Assembly (NCBI GenBank): GCA_903851365.1
Contig: CAINOB010000020.1
Span: 170,986 to 224,885 of the forward strand
Direction of reading: 5' to 3'
DNA length: 53,900 nt
Origin: an uncultured Bacteroidota bacterium
GTDB taxonomy: Bacteria > Bacteroidota > Bacteroidia > Bacteroidales > UBA12481
In this document: piece after piece, positions 24,983 to 32,791 of the stretch
Position numbering within the stretch: the stretch's first letter is position 1
Layout of the letters: every line of letters begins with the position of its first letter
Translations under genes and position numbers: made by a program
The notes under the pieces: generated by a model
The model's input: only the letters and a program-made list of their open reading frames with translations
Database searches by the model: none
Told to the model about the DNA's origin: nothing

Positions 24983-26794
24983 ATGAAAACAATCCATAAC
25001 CTCGCAGTTACGGCACTTCTTCTTTGTTCTCTTACGTCGTACAGTCAGCAAGGCAAGCACTCCTTTGCCCTTGGCCAGAAAGATTTCCTTTTAGATGGCA
25101 AGCCTTTCCAGATGATTTCGGGCGAAATGCATCCTGCACGAATACCTGCTGAATACTGGCGTCACCGGATCCAAATGGCAAAAGCCATGGGATGCAATAC
25201 AATCGCTGCCTATATTTTCTGGAATTATCAGGAGCCGGTTGAAGGAACTTTTGATTTCAAAACCAGCAACCACGATGTCGCCCGATTTATTAAGATCTGC
25301 CAGGAAGAGGGAATGTGGGTTCTTCTTCGCCCCGGCCCTTATGTTTGCGCTGAGTGGGAGCTTGGCGGTATACCACCCTACCTGCTGCGTATACCGGATA
25401 TCAAGCTTCGTTGCCGCGATCCGAGATACATAGCCGCAGTTGATCGTTATATTACTGCTCTGTCAGGTCAGCTGAAACCCATGCTTGTAAGCAATGGCGG
25501 TCCGATTCTGATGGTTCAGGTAGAGAATGAATATGGCAGTTTCGGTAACGACAAGACGTATCTGGAGGATTTGAGGAAAATATGGGTACGCAATGGTTGC
25601 AATGTTCCATTTTACACAGCCGACGGGGCGACTCCCTATATGCTTGAAGCAGGTAACATTGATGGTGCAGCCATCGGCCTGGATTCAGGTTCCAATGAAG
25701 GGGATTTTGCACAAGCTGCCAAAAGAAATCCCAATGTTCCGTCATTTTCGAGCGAAACTTATCCCGGATGGTTAACCCACTGGGGAGAAAAATGGGCCCG
25801 GCCCGATACTTCAGGCCTCTTAAAGGAAGTCGGATTTTTGCTTGATACCAAGCGTTCATTCAACCTATACGTCGTTCATGGCGGCACTAATTTCGGTTTT
25901 ACTGCCGGTGCCAATTCGGGTGGCAAAGGGTATGAGCCTGATGTAACCAGCTATGATTATGATGCCCCTATATCCGAGCAAGGTTTGCCAACGACAAAGT
26001 TCTGGGCGCTTCGGAAACTCATTACCAAATCGACTGGCAAAACAATAGAACTTCCAAAGGCGATCCCCACGGTAGAAATTCCGGAAATCCCGATGAAGGC
26101 ATTCTCAACGGTGTGGGACAATCTGCCAACTCCAGTCTGGTCGGTTCAACCAAAACCTTTTGAAGCATACAATCAGGACTATGGATTTATCCTTTACAAA
26201 ACAAAACTCATCGGGCATAAAAAAGGAAAACTTACAATCACTGAGCTTCATGACTATGCAACCATCTTTTTAAACGGACAATATGTTGGTAAGCTTGACC
26301 GACGTGAAGGTGGCAGAACCATTGATATTCCGGCCAGTGAGGTGCAGGATCCCGTGCTTGAAATACTGGTTGAAGGTATGGGACGCATCAATTTTGCCCA
26401 AAACCTGATCGACCGCAAAGGGATCACCGATAGAGTAACACTGAATGGCATGACGCTGATGAACTGGGATGTTTATAATCTTCCTTTTGATGAGCCCTTC
26501 ATAAAAAATCTGAAACCGGTAACCCAAAATCTGAAACCCGGCACCTTTTTTAAAGGCACCTTCAATCTGACCGATCCTGCCGATACCTTTATCGATTTAT
26601 CGAACTACCAAAAGGGAATTGTATGGGTCAATGGTCATAACCTGGGTCGTTATTGGAATATCGGTCCACAGTTCAGACTATACTGCCCTGCCCCATGGCT
26701 TAAAAAGGGAACCAACGAGGTTGTGGTTTTTGATTTGCATCAGACAGAAGCCAAGCCTCTCAGTGGAAAAAGAACCATGGACCAGGTTAACTGA
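24983..26794 (+). CDS. GH35 beta-galactosidase
   Basis: 603 residues. Signal peptide about 1-22 (ending SYSQQ). The GH35 barrel (about 28-360) has ISGEMHPARIPAEYWRHRI, FWNYQEPVEG, RPGPYVCAEWELGG, proton donor Glu183 in VQVENEYGS and nucleophile Glu258 in SFSSETYPGW. Two C-terminal beta domains follow, ending in GIVWVNGHNLGRYWNIGPQ, the usual GH35 jelly-roll motif. It removes terminal beta-galactose from glycans and would act in the periplasm, complementing GH53 and GH127 in the same window, although it is 8 kb away from them and not in their transcript. Confidence 0.93.
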   Translation: MKTIHNLAVTALLLCSLTSYSQQGKHSFALGQKDFLLDGKPFQMISGEMHPARIPAEYWRHRIQMAKAMGCNTIAAYIFWNYQEPVEGTFDFKTSNHDVARFIKICQEEGMWVLLRPGPYVCAEWELGGIPPYLLRIPDIKLRCRDPRYIAAVDRYITALSGQLKPMLVSNGGPILMVQVENEYGSFGNDKTYLEDLRKIWVRNGCNVPFYTADGATPYMLEAGNIDGAAIGLDSGSNEGDFAQAAKRNPNVPSFSSETYPGWLTHWGEKWARPDTSGLLKEVGFLLDTKRSFNLYVVHGGTNFGFTAGANSGGKGYEPDVTSYDYDAPISEQGLPTTKFWALRKLITKSTGKTIELPKAIPTVEIPEIPMKAFSTVWDNLPTPVWSVQPKPFEAYNQDYGFILYKTKLIGHKKGKLTITELHDYATIFLNGQYVGKLDRREGGRTIDIPASEVQDPVLEILVEGMGRINFAQNLIDRKGITDRVTLNGMTLMNWDVYNLPFDEPFIKNLKPVTQNLKPGTFFKGTFNLTDPADTFIDLSNYQKGIVWVNGHNLGRYWNIGPQFRLYCPAPWLKKGTNEVVVFDLHQTEAKPLSGKRTMDQVN

Positions 26795-26875
26795 CCTGTC
26801 CTGTAACATATTTTATTGCTGTGCGTATATTAACTCGTGTAATTCCACAATCATAAATCGATAAATCTCGAAATT

Positions 26876-27523
26876 ATGGACGCTGCAGCACCATGGCATC
26901 TTACGGGGCGGGGATTTATACTCATGTATCGTTTTCAGGATTCCTTTATCCGTGAAAACTGTTTTCTGCCCGAGGAGTGGAAAGAGACCAAATGGTCAGG
27001 AATGGGTTATGTTATGCTGGTTGACTACCAGGATACGCCCGTTGGTCCGTATAAGGAATTGTTGGTAATTCCGGGCAAATCAAGGCTCGGAGGATCGAGG
27101 CTGGCCACAATTTCAAAGATCTATGTGGATTCTGTCGACAGCATGGAAAACGGAAGAAAAAACTGGGGTATCCCCAAGGAGCTGACCGATTTCACCTGGG
27201 AGCAGGAGGGTCGGGAGCATATTATCAGCATTGGCAGCGGTGAATCATGGATGGATATTGTTCTTGAGCCTGGAAGCGTGCCTTTCCCGGTTGATACCCG
27301 AATTCTCCCGATCCACCTTTATCAGGAACTTAATAATAAGATTTACCGGGTTTCTCCGCGCGGTAAGGGTACCGGCCATTTTACCCTGGTTAAGGGTATC
27401 AACGTAAACCCAAATTTCTTCCCCGACATCGATCTAGTTGAACCCCTGGTAGCTATTTATGTTGATCCTTTCAGGTTAACATTCCCTGAACCAGAAATCG
27501 AACATATCATTGGAAATCAATAA
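26876..27523 (+). CDS. Acetoacetate decarboxylase-like protein
   Basis: 215 residues. Family signs: PWHLTGRGFILMYRF at the N-terminus, a strand with GPYKELLVIPG, and NGRKNWGIPKELTDFTWEQEG, a hallmark of the acetoacetate decarboxylase fold. Many members are not decarboxylases; whether the Schiff-base lysine of true enzymes is present needs an alignment. The gene overlaps the next SDR gene by 14 bases. Together they suggest processing of a beta-keto or ring-bearing substrate. Confidence 0.8.
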   Translation: MDAAAPWHLTGRGFILMYRFQDSFIRENCFLPEEWKETKWSGMGYVMLVDYQDTPVGPYKELLVIPGKSRLGGSRLATISKIYVDSVDSMENGRKNWGIPKELTDFTWEQEGREHIISIGSGESWMDIVLEPGSVPFPVDTRILPIHLYQELNNKIYRVSPRGKGTGHFTLVKGINVNPNFFPDIDLVEPLVAIYVDPFRLTFPEPEIEHIIGNQ

Positions 27524-28310
27524 AACAGGCATTATTCTTACCGGTGCCGCTTCTGGCATCGGATTGGCTATTCTTAATGAACTGCTGAAATTTGATTGTA
27601 AAATCATAGCCGCTGATCGAAATGCGGAACAGCTGGAAAAAATCACATTATCAGGAATAGATAAGGTAATTCCATTTGTCGGTGATCTGGCAAACCCGGA
27701 CCAGGTGGACCAGCTTGTTGGTTTTGCCAGTCAAACGCTACCATCAGTCGACCTGTTCATTGCCAATGCAGGATTTGCTTATTACGAGCAACTATCCTCA
27801 GCGGACTGGGCACATTTTGAAAATATCTTCAGGACAAACACTTTATCACCCATTTATTCTCTTCTGAAGATGAAGGAGCTGGTTCATGTCAAACCGTGGA
27901 AAACGGTTATGGTGAGCTCGGCAATGGCTGAATGGGAGGTTCCTGGGTACACTGTTTATGGAGCTACTAAAGCTGCTATCCACCGGTTTGCCGAGGGATA
28001 TCGATTCGATGATCCGGAGAAACATCTTATGGTGACTTATCCCATTGCCACGCGAACCCGGTTTTTTGAAACTGCAGGGAATCGCATTCCCGTTGCGTTT
28101 CCTGTTCAATCACCGGAATCAGTTGCAAGAAAAATCATCAGGGGAATCAGGCGCGACCATCGAAAAGTTTACCCTTCTGTCCTGTTCCGATCTATTCTGG
28201 TCATTAACCGGATACTCCCATTTATTAAGCCAGCCTATCAGGCCATAGAATTGCGAAAATTCAAAAACTGGATCAACAGCAGCCCCCCATCTGAAGATGG
28301 AGGCTCTTGA
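27510..28310 (+). CDS. Short-chain dehydrogenase/reductase (TTG start)
   Basis: 266 residues of the classical SDR fold: nucleotide-binding TGAASGIG (11-18), ANAG (85-88, for the usual NNAG), Ser136/137 and Tyr150-x-x-x-Lys154 (VYGATKAA). The C-terminus has a hydrophobic helix (SILVINRILPFIKPAY), suggesting membrane association as in lipid-acting SDRs. The only start that keeps the N-terminus is TTG at 27510, inside the previous gene, so translation is coupled. Substrate is unknown. Confidence 0.85.
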   Translation: MEINKTGIILTGAASGIGLAILNELLKFDCKIIAADRNAEQLEKITLSGIDKVIPFVGDLANPDQVDQLVGFASQTLPSVDLFIANAGFAYYEQLSSADWAHFENIFRTNTLSPIYSLLKMKELVHVKPWKTVMVSSAMAEWEVPGYTVYGATKAAIHRFAEGYRFDDPEKHLMVTYPIATRTRFFETAGNRIPVAFPVQSPESVARKIIRGIRRDHRKVYPSVLFRSILVINRILPFIKPAYQAIELRKFKNWINSSPPSEDGGS

Positions 28311-28345
28311 TATTGCACCCGTGTCATCCTTGAACTGCTGACTGC

Positions 28346-29866
28346 CTATTGCCTGCCGCCAACTGCGATGTCATTTTCGAGCTCTTCGAGGCTTCTTCCT
28401 TTCGTTTCAACGAGCATGCGTTTGACAAATAGAAAACCAAGGATGCAGATGCCTCCGTACAACCAAAATGTTCCCGAAGCTTTCAGGGAGCTATTGAGAA
28501 TAGGAAAGGTCATGGTGAGTACTGTGCAGCCTACCCAAAGGGAAAAAGTGGCAATTGACATGGCGGTTGCGCGTATGCGGTTGGGAAAGATTTCCGAAAG
28601 CAGCACCCAGGTCACCGGTGCTAAGGTAGTGGCATAAACTGCGATTGCCATGAGTACAAGGATAAGTGTTGGCAGGCTTAACATTTTCAGAGAACCGGGA
28701 TCCTTATTGATGAATAAAAATGCCGCTCCCATCATGGCATAGATGATTGTCAGGCCCGCAGTTCCAGCCAGCATGAGAGTTTTACGGCCTATTTTATCGA
28801 CAAGAGACATTCCGACGAAAGTAAAGATCAGGTTAACGACCCCGGTAAGCAAAATCGTAAAAAGCACATTTGTTTTATCGATTCCTGCGGCCGAAAAAAT
28901 ATCAGTTGCATAATTATAAATCACGTTTATTCCGCACCATTGCTGGAGAACTGCCAGGACGATGCCAATGATCAGAATCCGTGGCATTCCTTTCTCAAAC
29001 AGGTGTTTAAGATTGACTTTCCGGGTTTCATTCACCAGGGAAGCCTGAATCTGGTCAAGCTCCGATTTGGCAAATGCAACCGACCCAATTTTATTCAATA
29101 CCAACCCGGCTTTTTCCGGCTTGCCCGATTTGGTCAGCCATCGTGGGCTTTCAGGGAGAAGAAACGACATCATCAGGAAGAGGCCTGCCGGAACCGCCCC
29201 GGCAAGAAACATCCATCTCCAGCCATGAGCAGCCATATCGCCTGACCATTGCAAACGGGCCGATTCGATCAGGGAAGGATCGGTGGGTGCATGAAATCTC
29301 CCGATCCAGTAATTAGTCATTTGCGCTGCCAGAATCCCGATTACGATGGTCAGCTGGTTCAGGCTGACCAAGCGTCCCCGATAGGCTGATGGGGAAACTT
29401 CGGCAATGAACAGCGGGGAAAGCATGGAGGCAAGGCCGATGCCGATACCCCCGATAATCCGGGCGGTCATAAATCCACCGAACCCATTAACAACTGAACT
29501 ACCACCAAACCACCAAGACTGATCGATCGAACCGACCCAGATGGCAGACAGCGTAAACAGGAAAGCTGAGATTACCAATGGTTTTTTTCGTCCAAAGCGG
29601 TCGGCTATCCAACCCGAAATCATGGCACCGATAAGTGTTCCCCACAAAGCGCTGCTCATTGCAAACCCTTGAAGCCACTCAAACCTCACCGATGCTGTAC
29701 CTGCTTTTGCCGCCGCCCAAAGATGGGAATGGGCAATGAAATAGGCTTCGTAATGGGGCTGTGCTCCACCAATAACTACCCAGTCGTATCCGAATAGGAG
29801 ACCTCCGAGGGCAGAAACCAAGGAAATAAAAAGCACATAAGAAAAATTGATCCGGTCGGTTTTCAT
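28346..29866 (-). CDS. Sugar-porter MFS transporter (XylE-like)
   Basis: 506 residues with 12 predicted helices. Sugar-porter signatures: GGLLFGYDWVVIGGA in helix 1, ADRFGRKKPLVIS after helix 2, RIIGGIGIGLASMLSPLFIAEVSPSAYRGRLVSLNQL, PESPRWLTKSGKPEKA before the central loop, QQWCGINVIYNYATDIF in helix 7, and DKIGRKTLMLAG. It takes up a monosaccharide by proton symport; xylose, galactose or glucose are all possible. It has its own reading unit and is convergent with the SDR gene. Confidence 0.92.
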   Translation of the reverse strand: MKTDRINFSYVLFISLVSALGGLLFGYDWVVIGGAQPHYEAYFIAHSHLWAAAKAGTASVRFEWLQGFAMSSALWGTLIGAMISGWIADRFGRKKPLVISAFLFTLSAIWVGSIDQSWWFGGSSVVNGFGGFMTARIIGGIGIGLASMLSPLFIAEVSPSAYRGRLVSLNQLTIVIGILAAQMTNYWIGRFHAPTDPSLIESARLQWSGDMAAHGWRWMFLAGAVPAGLFLMMSFLLPESPRWLTKSGKPEKAGLVLNKIGSVAFAKSELDQIQASLVNETRKVNLKHLFEKGMPRILIIGIVLAVLQQWCGINVIYNYATDIFSAAGIDKTNVLFTILLTGVVNLIFTFVGMSLVDKIGRKTLMLAGTAGLTIIYAMMGAAFLFINKDPGSLKMLSLPTLILVLMAIAVYATTLAPVTWVLLSEIFPNRIRATAMSIATFSLWVGCTVLTMTFPILNSSLKASGTFWLYGGICILGFLFVKRMLVETKGRSLEELENDIAVGGRQ

Positions 29867-29956
29867 GTTTCATTAATTTGCCCCGGAAGATACAAATTAA
29901 CCTTTTGGCGATGTAGCACTTTGGATTGAAATTCGTCTTAAAGAAAAACCCTCCTT

Positions 29957-30013
29957 ATGCTGACAAATTATCTTCTCATTGCCATAAGAAATCTCTTCCG
30001 GCAGAAAGTCTGA
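29957..30013 (+). pseudogene. Remnant of a MacB/FtsX-type ABC permease N-terminus
   Basis: An 18-codon frame reads MLTNYLLIAIRNLFRQKV and then TGA. This is the typical first amphipathic helix of ABC3-type permeases of Bacteroidota (MLKNYLKIALRNLxRxK...). The first transmembrane helix and everything after it are missing, so it looks like a deletion scar in the gap between a transporter gene and the acyl-CoA ligase gene. Short length makes the call tentative. Confidence 0.4.
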
Positions 30014-30024
30014 GGCATCAATAA

Positions 30025-31701
30025 TCAGGCAATCTGATAAAGAAAGCGCTTAATTTTTTTTGTAGCAGTTTTCTCGAAGGGCGTATCCTGAATAATGATT
30101 GCCTGAAGTCGGGAGTAGCGATTTACCTGAGAGTTTACAAATTGCTGAAGTTCAGCTTTCATCTCCTCAATTTTCAATTCCATATGCTGGCGGGCCTCAT
30201 CCTTGAAATGAGCGAATTGTTTTTCAAGTTCTTCATAATTCAGATGGACCAAAGCAACAAGCTTACCTTTCTGCTCAACAACCACAGACTCCAGAACATA
30301 CTGAAACCTATTAATTACGGATTCAATTTCTTCAGGATAGATATTCTCTCCTGAGGCGCCCAGGATAACATTCTTTAACCTGCCTTTTATAAACAAAAAA
30401 CCGTCACGATCGAAACGGCCAAGATCCCCGGTTCTGAACCAGCCATCAGGCATCAATACCTGAGCGGTAATTTCAGGTTCATTGTAATAGCCCTGCATAA
30501 CGTTATCGCCTTTTGCCCAGATTTCGCCGATCCCAGACTCTTGATCAGGTTCATTGATTTTCAATTCAACACCGATAACAGGTTTCCCAGCTGACTGAAT
30601 TTTTGTATTTCCGGGACCTGTTCCGCTAAGCAAAGGAGCTGTTTCGGTGAGGCCATATCCGATAGAATAAGGAAATCCGCCCTCTTTCAGGAAACGGTCA
30701 GTTGCAGCATCCAGTTTTGCCCCACCAATTCCAAAAAACCTCAGGCGACCGCCAAAGGTGGCCATGAGTTTTTTGGCAGCCAGGCGGTGAAAAAATTTCC
30801 GAAAGGCCGGCAAGCGATAGAGAATCTTAAGTATCGAAGAATCGTCAACTTTCCCTTTAATCTGCGATTTGAATATTTTTTCGATCACGAGTGGTACGCT
30901 AACCATATGTGTTGGCCTGACACTTTTCATGGCAGGAACCAAAACTGAGGCGGTAGGAAGCTTATCAAGATAGTGTACCGATGCCCCATAATTCAGTGGA
31001 AGCAGCATACCTACCGTGTTCTCATAGGTATGAGATAATGGAAGGATCGAGAGGAAAACATGCGAAGTAACAATGGGTTCAACACCGTAGCATTGCCTGA
31101 TGTTCGTCACAAGATTTCTATTATTCAGCATGACCCCCTTACTGAATCCAGTGGTTCCGGAGGTATAAATCAATGTTGCGAGGTCCTCCTGGTCGAGTTC
31201 AACGGTAAAAGGATTAAGCGATCCTTTTGGTACATACGGCAGATAGGAAGCATCATCATCTATCTGGCTCCTGTTGCTGAGCACAGAGAAGTCTTCCAGT
31301 ATCATGACCTGTTTAATATCGGAAATAGTCTTTTCTGAAAGCCGGCTTAATTGTTTTCGGCTCACGATGACCATTTTTACCGAGGCATGCTCCAGAATAT
31401 GATCAATTTCCACAGCATGAAAGTCGGGAAGTATCGGTACAGCAACAATTCCAAGGGATAACAGGGTAAAATAGGAGATGATCCAGTTGGGTGAGTTTGG
31501 TCCGAGAATAGCGACTTTATCTCCTTTGAGCAGTCCCATTTGGGTTATCGCAAAAGCCAGGTGCTCCGTTTGATCTCTTAACTCGCTGTATGTCAACAAC
31601 TTTTCGCCCAGTAAACCCACAGCTGGCAGGGTTGCATGTTTCCGAAAACTTTCCCACAATAGATCCCTGACAGTTAATCCCAACTCCGAATCGTTCGTCA
31701 T
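30025..31701 (-). CDS. AMP-binding long-chain acyl-CoA ligase-like enzyme
   Basis: 558 residues from the ATG at 31701; the frame allows a TTG at 31716, but the predicted transcription start lies there. Adenylation motifs: YTSGTTGFSKG (about 179-189), SVPLVIEKIF, FFGIGGAKLD, GYGLTETAP, DGWFRTGDLGRFDRDGF and KNVILGASGENIYPEEIE. The C-terminal catalytic Lys is in TATKKIKRF. It activates fatty acids to acyl-CoA through acyl-AMP, probably long-chain given the ENIYPEEIE type. It stands alone and could feed lipid synthesis, including N-acylation of sphingoid bases, but no gene link shows this. Confidence 0.88.
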   Translation of the reverse strand: MTNDSELGLTVRDLLWESFRKHATLPAVGLLGEKLLTYSELRDQTEHLAFAITQMGLLKGDKVAILGPNSPNWIISYFTLLSLGIVAVPILPDFHAVEIDHILEHASVKMVIVSRKQLSRLSEKTISDIKQVMILEDFSVLSNRSQIDDDASYLPYVPKGSLNPFTVELDQEDLATLIYTSGTTGFSKGVMLNNRNLVTNIRQCYGVEPIVTSHVFLSILPLSHTYENTVGMLLPLNYGASVHYLDKLPTASVLVPAMKSVRPTHMVSVPLVIEKIFKSQIKGKVDDSSILKILYRLPAFRKFFHRLAAKKLMATFGGRLRFFGIGGAKLDAATDRFLKEGGFPYSIGYGLTETAPLLSGTGPGNTKIQSAGKPVIGVELKINEPDQESGIGEIWAKGDNVMQGYYNEPEITAQVLMPDGWFRTGDLGRFDRDGFLFIKGRLKNVILGASGENIYPEEIESVINRFQYVLESVVVEQKGKLVALVHLNYEELEKQFAHFKDEARQHMELKIEEMKAELQQFVNSQVNRYSRLQAIIIQDTPFEKTATKKIKRFLYQIA

Positions 31702-31720
31702 GTTCTGAATTTTCAACCTA

Positions 31721-31728
31721 CAAATTTA
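31721..31728 (-). promoter_or_regulatory. Consensus -7 box for the acyl-CoA ligase gene
   Basis: On the minus strand TAAATTTG, an exact TAnnTTTG. It lies 20 bases before the ATG at 31701 and overlaps the region where a TTG start would have to be read, which supports the ATG. No -33 TTG at the usual distance. Confidence 0.5.
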
Positions 31729-31886
31729 CAAAAATAGATGGATGGTTGCTGCATATTCCGTAAATGAAGGCAGGGAAGTGACACATTTATAGCAAAAAAA
31801 TACAGCATTTATCAATTAATAAACCTCACTTATATAACAAGGCAACTGCATTAAGAACTTCATTAACTCTACAACCCATTGACCTA

Positions 31887-31917
31887 TTGACTTTTGCCTT
31901 TTCCTGTACTATTTTTA
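31887..31917 (+). promoter_or_regulatory. Promoter-like element for the candidate ncRNA
   Basis: TTG (31887-31889), a 20-base spacer and TATTTTTA (31910-31917), one mismatch from TAnnTTTG. Predicted start about 31923. Confidence 0.35.
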
Positions 31918-31922
31918 ATAAC

Positions 31923-32096
31923 GGAAAGACAAGGGTAATCGGTTGACCTGTCTGGAGTTGTTTGAAAACATAGAAATGAGGTTTGGCTGACCTTAATTAA
32001 GTGAAAGGAACAAAACGGTTGGGGGACACCCGTTCGAAAACAATCACTACTTTTTCTAAATTAAAGGCAGCTCTTCGGCAGGTCAACCTTTTTTTT
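31923..32096 (+). ncRNA. Candidate structured non-coding RNA, rod-shaped with closing stem
   Basis: Within 31941-32088 the sequence folds into nested helices: P1 31941-31952 with 32077-32088 (12 pairs, one G-U), P2 31955-31960 with 32068-32073 (6), P3 31991-31998 with 32059-32067 (8 pairs, one bulge), P4 32000-32004 with 32044-32048 (5) and P5 32014-32018 with 32030-32034 (5). The 3' strand of P1 is followed at once by eight T (32089-32096). There is no long open frame in it. The 5' and 3' ends closing the molecule plus a U-tract, with a length of about 155-175 nt, resemble 6S-like RNAs, but the central bubble does not clearly match 6S. Orphan plus-strand transcript between minus-strand genes. 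Confidence 0.5.
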
Positions 32097-32135
32097 GCAC
32101 GTACATTTTTCTTCCATATTCTCCTCCCAAATATC

Positions 32136-32169
32136 AAAAGGGCTCCTCTTCCCAGAGGGGTCCTTTTTT
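32136..32169. terminator. Bidirectional intrinsic terminator at the end of the his operon
   Basis: Stem 32136-32149 (AAAAGGGCTCCTCT) with 32154-32167 (AGAGGGGTCCTTTT), loop TCCC. On the plus strand all 14 positions pair (two G-U) and a T-run follows. On the minus strand 12 of 14 pair, followed by TTTTGAT; the hisIE TAA is at its left end. Confidence 0.7.
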
Positions 32170-32776
32170 ATTTTGGTCCATGATGGCGTGAGGCGAGCAC
32201 CTTGGCCACATCCTGTAACGACCATCCGCGATCCACCAGAAGGACAATCAAATGATAAATCAGATCGGCACTTTCATTAAGAAATGCGTCATCATCCGAT
32301 TTCATTGCTTCTATCACTAATTCAACAGCTTCTTCTCCCACTTTCTGGGCAATTTTTGCAGTACCCTGATTAAAGAGTTTGGCCGTATATGAACCTTCAG
32401 GTAGAGTACGTTTACGTTCTTTGATTATTTCCTGCAAATAATCGAAGTACATAAGGTCGGTTTCATTGATGTCATTGAAGCAGGTATCAGGTCCGTCGTG
32501 GCATACAGGGCCATCGGGCTTTGCCATGATCAGCAAAGTATCACGGTCACAATCGGCAACGATTTTTTTCACTCGGAGCGAATTTCCGCTGGTTTCACCT
32601 TTTGTCCAAAGGACATCGCGGGTACGGCTGAAAAAAGTAACGAGACCTGTTTCCCGGGTTATTCTGAGTGACTCCTCGTTCATATATCCAAGCATGAGCA
32701 CTTTGCGGGTTACCTCATCCTGAATAATGGCCGGAATCAGGCCATTGCCTTTTGAAAAATCGAGCTTTTCGTCCAT
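32168..32776 (-). CDS. hisIE: Bifunctional phosphoribosyl-AMP cyclohydrolase / phosphoribosyl-ATP pyrophosphatase
   Basis: 202 residues, two domains. HisI part (about 1-105): LMLGYMNEESLRIT, SRTRDVLWTKGETSGN, ADCDRDTLLIM and PVCHDGPDTCF, with the metal-binding Asp/Cys set. HisE part (about 108-202): YFDYLQEIIKERK, GSYTAKLFNQGTAKIAQKVGEEAVELVIEA and ESADLIYHLIVLL, an all-helical MazG-like fold. It carries out the second and third steps of histidine synthesis in the cytosol. It is the last gene of the operon, 15 bases after hisAF, and is followed by the terminator. Confidence 0.95.
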   Translation of the reverse strand: MDEKLDFSKGNGLIPAIIQDEVTRKVLMLGYMNEESLRITRETGLVTFFSRTRDVLWTKGETSGNSLRVKKIVADCDRDTLLIMAKPDGPVCHDGPDTCFNDINETDLMYFDYLQEIIKERKRTLPEGSYTAKLFNQGTAKIAQKVGEEAVELVIEAMKSDDDAFLNESADLIYHLIVLLVDRGWSLQDVAKVLASRHHGPK

Positions 32777-32791
32777 TTTATTTCTCTTTCA

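Noticed and set aside
32031-32040. GTTCGAAAAC, similar to a tRNA T-loop
   Set aside because: No flanking T-stem pairing, no acceptor stem and no anticodon arm at the right distance.
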